From positions 1 through 64,000 of the forward strand of contig JAFYXW010000002.1 in assembly GCA_017557865.1 (NCBI GenBank): a DNA stretch of 64,000 nt, written 5' to 3'. Every line of letters starts with the position of its first letter. The first letter of the stretch is position 1. Below the pieces are notes generated by a model that was given only the letters and a program-made list of their open reading frames with translations, was not told the DNA's origin and ran no database searches. Origin of the DNA: Candidatus Saccharimonadota bacterium (GTDB lineage: Bacteria > Patescibacteriota > Saccharimonadia > Saccharimonadales > Saccharimonadaceae). The translations under genes were made by a program, and so were the position numbers. Of this stretch, positions 10,072 through 17,062 are shown piece after piece.

Positions 10072-10181
10072 AAGAAGACCGGTAACTGCGAGGAAAACCG
10101 GTCTTCTTTAAGTAGAGTGTGGAGTTATTTTGGCTAAATTTTTGTTTTGACCTTCTGAACAATTTTATTGTTCGGAAGCTA
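10072..10181 (-). ncRNA. Candidate small RNA upstream of tmRNA
   Basis: A near-perfect promoter on the minus strand, TTGACA (10210-10215), 17 bases, TATTAT (10187-10192), faces a stretch with no usable start codon. The predicted transcript, about 110 nt, has an 11-pair hairpin near its 5' end (10151-10177, one mismatch in this orientation) and ends in a 12-bp hairpin, aagaagaccggt with accggtcttctt (10072-10108), followed by a weak T-rich stretch. Identity unknown. It could instead be a leader that reads into tmRNA. Confidence 0.45.
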
Positions 10182-10366
10182 TCTCTATAATATCGCGAAA
10201 AAATGCTAATGTCAATATATTTTTTGAACAATTTTTTTACTTTTTTTGTGAGTTTTCCACAAGCATTTTGCTGAACAAGTATATTGTTTTTGTGCTAAAA
10301 AATAAGCCTAGGCGTTTTGTTAAATTCAAGTTGGGGTTGTAATTAATTTTGCCGTATGTTAACTAA

Positions 10367-11881
10367 GTGGGCATGATTAGTAAAATACATTCTATAGTGC
10401 CCTACGGCTTTTTTGGAAAGCTAGTGGAAGTCGAGGGCGACATGAATCGTGGGCTACCAGCTTTCAATATTGTGGGCATGGCAAACAAAACCGTAAATGA
10501 AGCCAAAGAGCGCGTAAGAAGTGCGGTCGTGAATTCGGCTTTTTCTTTTCCGGACAAGAAAATAACTATTAATCTGGCGCCGGCAGAACTGCAAAAGGAT
10601 GGCGCATATCTAGATCTTCCAATCGCTTTATCGATTTTGGTATTGTCTGGACAACTGATAAAAAACGACGTGGCTGGGAAGGCCTTCGTAGGTGAATTGT
10701 CTTTAAATGGGGAGCTTCGACCAGTGCGTGGCATTATCAACATCGTTGAAACCGCCAAAAAAGCTGGCTATACAGAGATTTTTGTGCCATCAAAAAACCT
10801 AGCACAGGCAGCGTTGGTCGATGATATCACGATTTTTGGTGTAGACACATTGCAAAATTTATATTTGCACCTCAAGAACCAAATAAATTTGCCGTTCGCA
10901 CAGTCAAATATACCAGCAGCAGCCGAGAAAGGCCTTGTAGGGCCGTTTTTGGACCATATACGCGGACAAAATATTGCCAAACGTGCCATGGAAATTGCAA
11001 TTGCTGGACATCATAACATTTTGATTTCAGGGCCACCGGGGGCCGGCAAGACTTTACTGGCCAAGGTAGCAGCGAACCTTCTGCCCGAACTTACCCCTAA
11101 CGAGATGGTAGATGTTACCAAGATTTACTCAATCGCGGGACTTTCTACAGATGGGATTGTGACGAAACGACCTTTTAGAAATCCTCATCACTCGGCCAGC
11201 GCAGTTTCTATCATCGGTGGAGGAGCGACGGCGGCCCCTGGAGAGATCTCTCTGGCCCATAAAGGGATTTTGTTTTTAGACGAACTGCCAGAGTTCCAGA
11301 GGTCAGTGCTCGAAGCGTTACGCCAGCCCTTGGAAGATAGAGAAATTTCTATCTCTAGAGCCAATCAAAAGACTACTTACCCAGCCGATTTTATGCTGGT
11401 AGCAACAATGAACCCCTGCCCTTGCGGCTACCTAGGAGACCCGACGCACGAATGTAAATGCACGGAAGTACAAATTCAAAATTATCGTAAGAAATTATCC
11501 GGGCCACTTTTTGATCGTATCGACATGAACGTGAACGTCGACAAAGTTGACAACCAGGATTTGATAAAGAATTTGCCCGAAACTAACCATGAACATAGTG
11601 TTGTAAAAAATACTATAACAGAGGCCATAGAGCACCAAAAGGCCCGGTACGGCCAGGACGGCATGTATAATAGTTCGCTTTCTTCTTTCCAAGTCTCCGA
11701 GCTTCTTGTCATGGATCCGGCTGCCGAAAAGCTTCTTGCGCACGCTTCAGAAAAACTAAATCTTTCTGCGCGTTCGTATTTCAAAACAATCAAAGTCGCT
11801 AGGACTATTGCCGACCTAGACGGTTCTGACATAATCCTGGCAAAACATCTGGCAGAAGCGTTGACTTATAGGAGAAGATGA
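10367..11881 (+). CDS. comM: ComM/YifB-type Mg-chelatase-like AAA+ ATPase
   Basis: ComM is a hexameric AAA+ helicase that drives branch migration during natural transformation; its role in CPR bacteria is not established. The 504 residues show the three family parts: an N-terminal Lon-like domain (GLPAFNIVGM), the AAA+ core with Walker A GPPGAGKT near residue 225 and Walker B ILFLDELPEF near 300, and the zinc-type CPCG motif followed by YRKKLSGPLFDRIDM. The C-terminal Mg-chelatase domain is complete. Two starts are possible: GTG at 10367, which lies six bases after a -10 TATGTT and so fits the leaderless pattern of this genome, or ATG at 10373. The downstream infC promoter lies inside its last codons. 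Confidence 0.9.
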   Translation: MGMISKIHSIVPYGFFGKLVEVEGDMNRGLPAFNIVGMANKTVNEAKERVRSAVVNSAFSFPDKKITINLAPAELQKDGAYLDLPIALSILVLSGQLIKNDVAGKAFVGELSLNGELRPVRGIINIVETAKKAGYTEIFVPSKNLAQAALVDDITIFGVDTLQNLYLHLKNQINLPFAQSNIPAAAEKGLVGPFLDHIRGQNIAKRAMEIAIAGHHNILISGPPGAGKTLLAKVAANLLPELTPNEMVDVTKIYSIAGLSTDGIVTKRPFRNPHHSASAVSIIGGGATAAPGEISLAHKGILFLDELPEFQRSVLEALRQPLEDREISISRANQKTTYPADFMLVATMNPCPCGYLGDPTHECKCTEVQIQNYRKKLSGPLFDRIDMNVNVDKVDNQDLIKNLPETNHEHSVVKNTITEAIEHQKARYGQDGMYNSSLSSFQVSELLVMDPAAEKLLAHASEKLNLSARSYFKTIKVARTIADLDGSDIILAKHLAEALTYRRR

Positions 11882-11889
11882 TGTATAAT
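11861..11889 (+). promoter_or_regulatory. infC operon promoter
   Basis: TTGACT (11861-11866), 17 bases, TATAAT (11884-11889). The -35 lies in the last comM codons and the -10 straddles the region just after its stop. The transcript should start near 11896 and carry a 30-base leader with a ribosome site before the AUA start of infC. Confidence 0.85.
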
Positions 11890-11925
11890 TGTTTACAGGT
11901 TAATTCAAGAGAAGAAAGGACTACC

Positions 11926-12444
11926 ATAAAAACTACATCACATATACGCTTAAACTCTGAGATTCGTTATCCGGAGGTGCGTGTGATCGGTCCAAGTGGA
12001 GAGCAGCTAGGCATTATGTCTAGCCGCGATGCCCAACTTCTCGCGAAGGAACAGGGAGTGGACTTAGTAGAAATTGCTGCTAATGCCAATCCTCCGGTCG
12101 TAAAAGTCATCGATTGGGGCAAGTATCAATACCAAAAGATGAAGGAAGAAGCCAAGAATCGTAAGAAGGCTCGTGAAAAACAATCCGAGCTCAAGCAGAT
12201 GAAGATTGGCCTCAAGATTTCCGACAACGACCTTAACATCAAAGTCCGCAAAATGCGCGGTTTCCTAGACGACGGTGACAGAGTAAAAATTCTGATTATC
12301 TTCCGTGGTCGTGAAATGGCTCACAAAGAGATCGGTGAAGAGCTTCTAAACAAAGTTATTTCCCTTCTTGGCGAAGATGCTGTTCAAGAAGGTAAACCTC
12401 AAATGAGTGGACGTAACCTATCAGTCCAGGTACGGAAGAAGTAA
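11926..12444 (+). CDS. infC: Translation initiation factor IF-3, probable AUA start codon
   Basis: IF-3 binds the 30S subunit, checks the initiation codon and keeps the subunits apart. The N domain (IRLNSEIRYPEVRVI, GEQLGIM), the linker helix rich in Lys and the C domain (KIGLKISDNDLNIKVRKMR) are all present; the chosen protein has 172 residues. An ATG exists at 11878, but it lies before the likely transcription start and its 16 extra residues match no IF-3. A strong ribosome site, AGAAAGGA, stands five bases before ATA at 11926, and the family N terminus starts exactly there. Rare start codons (usually AUU) are the classical basis of IF-3 autoregulation in other bacteria. It heads infC-rpmI-rplT-rpmB. 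Confidence 0.93.
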   Translation: MKTTSHIRLNSEIRYPEVRVIGPSGEQLGIMSSRDAQLLAKEQGVDLVEIAANANPPVVKVIDWGKYQYQKMKEEAKNRKKAREKQSELKQMKIGLKISDNDLNIKVRKMRGFLDDGDRVKILIIFRGREMAHKEIGEELLNKVISLLGEDAVQEGKPQMSGRNLSVQVRKK

Positions 12445-12510
12445 TTTCCTACTTCCACGGCCTCTGATTGCACATTCAATATCAACTAAATAAACTAAAG
12501 GAAAACCTAT

Positions 12511-12705
12511 ATGCCAAAACTAAAGACGCATAAAGGCACCGCAAAGCGTATCAAGATTACCGGTTCTGGTAAAATTACACGCGAGCGTGCATTCGGCAAC
12601 CACATTCTTGCCAAAAAATCTAAAGCCAGGAAGCGCAACATGAAAACTGCTGCTGCCATTAACGGCAAAATCAAGAAAAACGTAAAGACGGCACTAGGAG
12701 TTTAA
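12511..12705 (+). CDS. rpmI: Ribosomal protein bL35
   Basis: 64 residues, highly basic, with the family signature PKLKTHKGTAKRIKITGSGK at the N terminus and the Lys/Arg-rich AKKSKARKRNM in the middle. It is a small protein of the large subunit. The order infC-rpmI-rplT is the conserved bacterial one; in other bacteria bL20 represses this operon at the rpmI start region, and that may hold here too. The ribosome site is AAAGGAAAAC. Confidence 0.97.
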   Translation: MPKLKTHKGTAKRIKITGSGKITRERAFGNHILAKKSKARKRNMKTAAAINGKIKKNVKTALGV

Positions 12706-12707
12706 TC

Positions 12708-13055
12708 ATGAGAGTAAAACGCGGCGTGGCTGCACACGCAAAACACAAGAAAATTTTGAACGCTGCAAAGGGCATGCAACATGCACGCACTCGCAGCTTC
12801 CGTCTAGGTAATCAAGGTGTAATCAAAGCTCTTCGCTATTCTTACCGCGATCGTCGCAACAAGAAACGCGATCTACGTGCTCTTTGGATTACCCGTATCA
12901 ACAACGCATCTCGCGAGCTTGGTATCTCTTACTCACAGCTTATTGCTGGCATGAAAGCTAAGAATATCAATCTAGACCGCAAGGTTCTCGCTGATCTCGC
13001 TGTAAACAACCCAGACGCTTTCAAGCAAATCGTAAACACTGTGAAGGAGAAATAA
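12708..13055 (+). CDS. rplT: Ribosomal protein bL20
   Basis: 115 residues. bL20 is an early assembly protein of the large subunit that binds 23S rRNA and, in E. coli and B. subtilis, represses its own operon. Family features are visible: RVKRGVAAHAKHKKILNAAKG, the YRDRRNKKRDLRALWITRIN helix and the C-terminal globular domain with SYSQLIAGMK. It starts two bases after rpmI; the ribosome site GGAG lies in the rpmI end. Confidence 0.98.
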   Translation: MRVKRGVAAHAKHKKILNAAKGMQHARTRSFRLGNQGVIKALRYSYRDRRNKKRDLRALWITRINNASRELGISYSQLIAGMKAKNINLDRKVLADLAVNNPDAFKQIVNTVKEK

Positions 13056-13056
13056 G

Positions 13057-13266
13057 ATGGCTATCTGCGAAATTACCGGAAAAGGCAAAATGTATGGCCA
13101 CAATGTTTCTTTCTCTCAGCGCCATACACGTAAGGTGTTCAAACCAAATGTATCTAAGAGAACTTTGATTATTAACGGTCAAAAAGTAAAATGCAATGTT
13201 TCTACATCTGCACTCCGTACTCTTAGGAAAAAAGGTTTAATCGAATCCCCAAAAGCTAGCAAATAG
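13057..13266 (+). CDS. rpmB: Ribosomal protein bL28
   Basis: 69 residues with the bL28 signature: CEITGKGKMYGHNVSFSQRH near the N terminus, then the KRTLIINGQKVKCNVST strand region and LRTLRKKG. It starts one base after rplT (AAGGAGAAATAAG). Joining rpmB to infC-rpmI-rplT is not the usual arrangement; it normally stands alone or with rpmG. A strong terminator follows. Confidence 0.95.
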   Translation: MAICEITGKGKMYGHNVSFSQRHTRKVFKPNVSKRTLIINGQKVKCNVSTSALRTLRKKGLIESPKASK

Positions 13267-13275
13267 TTAGCAACC

Positions 13276-13303
13276 AAAAAACCACCCTTTGGGGTGGTTT
13301 TTT
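13276..13303 (+). terminator. Terminator of the infC-rpmB operon
   Basis: aaaaaaccaccc and gggtggtttttt form a 12-bp stem with a tttg loop ten bases after the rpmB stop. It also faces the end of rnpB on the other strand. Confidence 0.92.
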
Positions 13304-13310
13304 GATAATT

Positions 13311-13651
13311 GAGCCGTCGATAAGCCGGGTTCTGTAACTATATATAATATATAGTCGATGGCCATCTATCTAGACGCCGTATTGCTACAGGCGTTCGAGC
13401 GGTGAGCGTGCGTCCTCGAGCCGAGGCTAATAGCACTCCTTGCAACGAGTAGGGTTTGCCTCTGACCTATATCGCTACAGGCCACTGTGAGCTCTTACCT
13501 CACTCTTTTCACCCTTACCGAAGAACTTCGGCGGTATTGTTTCTGTGGTACTTTCCCTATCCTTGCGGACGGTCGCTGTTAGCGACTACCCTGCTCTATG
13601 TTGCCCGGACTTTCCTCTTGGAAAACCAAGCGGCCATCTTTCAGGCTCCCC
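13311..13651 (-). ncRNA. rnpB: RNase P RNA
   Basis: The catalytic RNA that removes tRNA 5' leaders. Conserved blocks read on the minus strand: GAGGAAAGTCCGGGC near the 5' end (CR I) and AGAACCCGGCTTATCG at the 3' end (CR V). The ends pair as GAGCC with GGCTC (helix P1), giving about 341 nt. A -10 TACAAT starts one base after the TGA stop of the preceding Nudix/RNase H gene, so the -35 lies inside that gene and rnpB can be read both alone and by read-through. Ends are accurate to a few bases. Confidence 0.95.
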
Positions 13652-13660
13652 GATATTGTA

Positions 13661-14503
13661 TCATTTTTTGAGAATATTATCAATGGCGGCGTTAGCTTCG
13701 TGATCCGCTATATGGTTTTCGGAACGAGGAATATGCGAGAACGAGACCGCCTCAAAACTGCCCAGTTTTTGCTGAATATCGTTATAAATAGGTATAATAT
13801 CTTGATTTTTGATGGTAAAGATGCCAGAAAGCTGGTTTACAGCCATCAGACTGTCAGAGATAAAGCGCACGGTTTTTAGTCCAAGCTCGATAGCGCGGTC
13901 TACTCCCTTTCTCATGGCATAGTATTCGGCCATACGAGAAGTGGCAAAACCAATAAACTCCCCGCCTTTTTCTACGATGTGGCCGCTGCTATCTGATATA
14001 CAATAACCAATACCAGATGGTCCCGGATTTCCGCGCGAGGCACCGTCTACATAAACAGTAGAGGAGTTGGCGGTATCGCGTGGCGAGATGTGGCCAGGAG
14101 CGACTTTGCCCTCTTCTATTTCTAGCACCGTAGCAGTAGTCTCGTTAAGATGGACATTGGATGAAGTAAAATTCTTAACATACTTATAAGCCGAGTAACG
14201 TTCGTGTGGCTCTGGCCGGCCAGAAGCGGTTACCTCGTATATTATATAAAGATTATTAAGCTGGCTGGCTCCTTCTGGAGCGAGAAAAGTAATCACATCT
14301 TTCAAGCGAATAGAGGTGGCTACTAGGCCAGTGTACTCTGTAAGAGAGCGAGCCATGGCTTCTTCTGGTTGCTCGCCAAACTTGATCTTACCAGTAGGGA
14401 GTTCCCAAAAAACCGGGGCCTCGCTCCGGCCACGGTTTCTCTTCAAAATTAATACCCCATCCTCGTTTCTAATGATTGCAACTGTACGAATTCTTTGTTT
14501 CAT
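13661..14503 (-). CDS. Fusion of Nudix-like domain and RNase HI
   Basis: A 280-residue two-domain protein. Residues 5-110 have the Nudix fold, but the Nudix box at 38-60 is broken: the expected REUXEE reads RSLTEY, so two of the metal-binding Glu are lost. Residues 148-280 form an RNase HI domain with all four catalytic acids, Asp153 (YVDGASRGNPG), Glu193 (MAEYYAM), Asp217 (ISDSL) and Asp267 (NHIADHEAN). The expected activity is cutting RNA in RNA-DNA hybrids; the Nudix half may only bind a nucleotide or nucleic acid. It follows a structured leader RNA and is followed directly by rnpB. No clear ribosome site precedes the ATG. Confidence 0.85.
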   Translation of the reverse strand: MKQRIRTVAIIRNEDGVLILKRNRGRSEAPVFWELPTGKIKFGEQPEEAMARSLTEYTGLVATSIRLKDVITFLAPEGASQLNNLYIIYEVTASGRPEPHERYSAYKYVKNFTSSNVHLNETTATVLEIEEGKVAPGHISPRDTANSSTVYVDGASRGNPGPSGIGYCISDSSGHIVEKGGEFIGFATSRMAEYYAMRKGVDRAIELGLKTVRFISDSLMAVNQLSGIFTIKNQDIIPIYNDIQQKLGSFEAVSFSHIPRSENHIADHEANAAIDNILKK

Positions 14504-14517
14504 TGCCCACTTTCTGG

Positions 14518-14645
14518 GGCCCTGCTAGCCTGTTTTCCCCGTATTATATACAAGGTGGGTAAAATCTTATGCGATACATCCACGGATGTAAGCCACGAAG
14601 TCCCTGAAACATGATTATTCGGAGAATCATGTCGCCAGCAGGACC
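14518..14645 (-). ncRNA. Unidentified structured leader RNA / riboswitch candidate
   Basis: About 128 nt. A -10 TGGTATAAT (TATAAT 14653-14658) overlaps the stop codon of the M50 gene and predicts a start at 14645-14646. The two ends of the RNA pair over 12 bp (GGTCCTGCTGGC with GCTAGCAGGGCC). Inside are three hairpins: ACATGATT/AATCATGT, TACATC/GATGTA with a CGTG loop, and CCTTGTAT/AUACGGGG-type with two G-U pairs. This makes a multi-branched junction like that of riboswitches. The G-U pairs hold only on the minus strand. It ends 15 bases before the Nudix/RNase H start, with a further small CCCA/TGGG hairpin between, and there is no T run. I do not match it to TPP, SAM, glycine, c-di-GMP, T-box, SRP or 6S consensus. 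Confidence 0.6.
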
Positions 14646-14653
14646 TAATTAAA

Positions 14654-15292
14654 TTATACCATACTGAAAAACAAATGCAGTATACCGTTTATGCCATTGG
14701 CCATTAAACCAGAGAAGGCTTGTCCAAAAAACAGAATCAAAATGTAAATAATGAGGATGCCGTATTGTTCCATCGAAGCCATAACTGCACGTACGTTGTT
14801 TGGGGCAATAGCATAAAGCACCCGGGAGCCGTCTAGGGGTGGAATTGGTATAATATTAAAGATCATAAAACCAATATTCACGACCACCAGCTCTGAAAAG
14901 ATAAATTCCAGAGTATCGCCGCCGCTACCGTAAATAAAACCAGTAAAATGCCCAATCAAAAATGCAATTAAAGCGATGAGAAAATTCGTAAGTGGACCAG
15001 CGATAGCAACTAACGCCATTCCCCACTCTTTCCATTTAAGATTATACGAATTGATAGGCACAGGTTTGGCCCCACCAAAAACTGGTGCACCAACAATATA
15101 CAGCATGACTGGCACTAAAATAGACATAAAAGGGTCAATATGTTTAATTGGGTTAAGGCTAAGGCACCCCATATCTTTGGCGGTGCGATCGCCAAGCCAG
15201 TAGGCCACGAGGCCATGAGAGAGCTCGTGCAAGACTACTGAAAAAATCGTAATGACAAGAATTAGAATTACGCCAACAAAGCTAAAATTCAT
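14654..15292 (-). CDS. M50-family site-2-type membrane metalloprotease
   Basis: A 212-residue integral membrane protein with about six hydrophobic segments. The zinc site is complete: HELSHG near residue 23 and the distal NIIPIPPLDGSRVL near residue 140 that supplies the third ligand. This is the short, PDZ-free form (like YwhC and other bacterial and archaeal small S2P homologues). Such proteases cut transmembrane substrates such as anti-sigma factors; the substrate here is unknown. It overlaps the MBL-like gene by one base and ends in the promoter of the leader RNA at 14518-14645. Confidence 0.9.
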   Translation of the reverse strand: MNFSFVGVILILVITIFSVVLHELSHGLVAYWLGDRTAKDMGCLSLNPIKHIDPFMSILVPVMLYIVGAPVFGGAKPVPINSYNLKWKEWGMALVAIAGPLTNFLIALIAFLIGHFTGFIYGSGGDTLEFIFSELVVVNIGFMIFNIIPIPPLDGSRVLYAIAPNNVRAVMASMEQYGILIIYILILFFGQAFSGLMANGINGILHLFFSMV

Positions 15293-15738
15293 TAATTTAA
15301 GACCACTACTTCCTTAGTGGCTGGGAGACTTTCTAGGTTTTTAATCTTAAGTTTCTTTTCGGTGCGGGCGGTTAGTTTGAGGTCTGCCACCATGCCATCA
15401 ACATTGCCCATAGATACAACTAGTTTTGGTTCAATCTCGCGAACGGCGCGAACGGATGAAGTGCAGAGAATGTCAGCGACGATGTCGTCCAAGTTTTCTT
15501 CGATACCGCCAAGGACACCGGTATGAACGCCACCAATTTCTACATCATAAATAGTTTTGCCACTCTCGGTAGAGATGCCGCGGATAGTAGCATCACCAAT
15601 TTCGAACTCGCCTGGGCCGGTAATCTTGCCCACGGCAAGGCCAGCATCAATAACAGCATCTGCTATATTAACCTTGATAGTGGTCTTTTTGGTAGAAATA
15701 ATAATTTCGTCTTGGTTTTTGCTTTCGAGCTCAAACAT
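15292..15738 (-). CDS. MBL-fold-like protein without metal ligands
   Basis: 148 residues. The motif GPGEFEIGDATIRGI and the following TIYDVEIGGV strand resemble the first part of the metallo-beta-lactamase-like proteins common in CPR genomes. The His clusters that bind metal (HxHxDH) are absent: the corresponding region reads GVLGGIEENLDD. It is therefore probably a non-enzymatic relative. The assignment rests on these short patterns only. The ribosome site AAGGAG precedes the ATG, and the gene overlaps the M50 protease by one base. Confidence 0.6.
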   Translation of the reverse strand: MFELESKNQDEIIISTKKTTIKVNIADAVIDAGLAVGKITGPGEFEIGDATIRGISTESGKTIYDVEIGGVHTGVLGGIEENLDDIVADILCTSSVRAVREIEPKLVVSMGNVDGMVADLKLTARTEKKLKIKNLESLPATKEVVVLN

Positions 15739-15747
15739 ATTTACTCC

Positions 15748-16350
15748 TTACTTTATGATTTTCTCTGGATCAATAATTTCAGTAATTTCCATTTCGAAGA
15801 CGTCTAGAATGAAACGGTCGCGGACGTTCTTGCGATAGATAAAGTCATCTGCGGAAAGAATAACATAGTTGATAGGTTTACCCATTTTCTTCTCGATAAC
15901 TTCGGCCCAGCGGGTAAGTTTTTTAGTCTTGTCGTTACCAATGATTAAGAGGTCTACCCCGTCTTGGCCTGGTAAACGGTTGGTGACAATGAGCCCTTTA
16001 AGATAGTTTTTGACTGGGCGGCAGTAATCTTCCCAGGTATTCTCTTTGACGTCTTTTTCACGGGTGAGATCGGCTTTTTTAGAGAAGATGTCAAGCATCG
16101 GGCGATAAAACGGATGCTTATTGTTGGCAGAATAATAAATCTTGTTGTCGAAATTCTCGTTTTTGATGATGCCGATGCTCTCTAGGTTGGTGAGTTCGCG
16201 GCGGACGGAGTTGATTTGCTCGTCGATAACGCGAGTCATTTCGCGGACATAGAAAGATTTGGTTGGGTTTTCATAAAAGAGTTGCAATAATTTGGCCCGA
16301 GTCTTTGAGCCGAACAATTTTTCTATTGGAGTGCTTGCAACTTTACTCAT
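15748..16350 (-). CDS. Winged-helix protein with C-terminal nucleotidyltransferase-like domain
   Basis: 200 residues. Residues 8-80 form a winged helix of a type frequent in CPR and archaeal genomes: LFGSKTRAKLLQLFYENP, then YVREMTR and VRRELTNLESIGI. The C-terminal half (about 110-200) has LIVTNRLPGQDGVDLLIIGN, reminiscent of the minimal nucleotidyltransferase/polymerase-beta-like fold found fused to such helices, but the GS/DxD catalytic motif is not clear. It may act as a regulator. It overlaps the miaA end by eight bases and precedes the MBL-like gene by nine. Confidence 0.65.
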   Translation of the reverse strand: MSKVASTPIEKLFGSKTRAKLLQLFYENPTKSFYVREMTRVIDEQINSVRRELTNLESIGIIKNENFDNKIYYSANNKHPFYRPMLDIFSKKADLTREKDVKENTWEDYCRPVKNYLKGLIVTNRLPGQDGVDLLIIGNDKTKKLTRWAEVIEKKMGKPINYVILSADDFIYRKNVRDRFILDVFEMEITEIIDPEKIIK

Positions 16351-17062
16351 TCTGTATATATTTTATCACGAATGGATAAATTTTTTCAAGTTCGAGCCAA
16401 TTTATTTCCGGAGTACGCTTAAACCAAGTAAGCTGACGTTTCGCTAAATGCCAATCGTCGTATACAAAAAGTTCTTTGGCCTTTTCCAAAGAGATTTCGC
16501 CATTAAGATACTGCCATACAAACTGATAGATATTGCTTTTCATTGCCTGAGACCCCCAACCATATTTTTCTACAAGCATCTTGGTTTCTTCATATAGTTC
16601 CGGACAAAACATTTGTTCAGCACGAAGTTTTAGTCTTTTTCTTAACACTTCTGGATCAGTTTTTACGCCAATCAATAAATAATTTGCGCAAAGCTCTTTG
16701 CGGTCCTCCGTTCCTTTTTCAGGACCAAAATGATAATCATAGACTAGCGCATCAATATACAAACCAGTACCGCCCACAATCATCGGTACATGGCCGCGGG
16801 CCTTAATTTCAGCTATTTTTTCTTCGGCATAGGCCTTCCAATCCGCTACCGTGAAACGCTCACCCGGTTCTACTAAGTCGATACCAAAATGTGGCACGCC
16901 GTCTTGCTCCTCTTTTGAGGGCTTGGCGGTACCAATGTCCATACCTTTATAAATTGCACGCGAATCAGCGGAGATAATCTCTCCGCCAATCGCTTTGGCG
17001 ATTTTAATAGAGACACCAGTCTTGCCAGACCCCGTAGGGCCTAATATTACTATAGTTTGCAT
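16343..17062 (-). CDS. miaA: tRNA dimethylallyltransferase (short form)
   Basis: MiaA adds the isopentenyl group to A37 of tRNAs that read codons beginning with U. The P-loop GPTGSGKT (8-15), the SADSRAIYKGMDIGTAKPS segment, the GGTGLYIDAL motif and the C-terminal RQLTWFKR are all visible. At 239 residues it is about 60-70 shorter than usual; the missing part lies in the helical tRNA-binding insert, as the ends are intact. It overlaps the end of thrS by 13 bases and is translated from the same mRNA. Confidence 0.95.
   Translation of the reverse strand: MQTIVILGPTGSGKTGVSIKIAKAIGGEIISADSRAIYKGMDIGTAKPSKEEQDGVPHFGIDLVEPGERFTVADWKAYAEEKIAEIKARGHVPMIVGGTGLYIDALVYDYHFGPEKGTEDRKELCANYLLIGVKTDPEVLRKRLKLRAEQMFCPELYEETKMLVEKYGWGSQAMKSNIYQFVWQYLNGEISLEKAKELFVYDDWHLAKRQLTWFKRTPEINWLELEKIYPFVIKYIQNE

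Noticed and set aside
11878-11925. ATG at 11878 as the start of infC
   Set aside because: It lies ahead of the predicted transcription start, adds 16 residues unlike any IF-3, and the ribosome site points to 11926.
13456-13671. Plus-strand reading frame of 71 codons
   Set aside because: It is the antisense of RNase P RNA.
14518-14645. SRP RNA, because the end GCAGGGCCCC recalls E. coli 4.5S RNA
   Set aside because: The conserved apical GGAA/AGCA motif is missing on both strands.
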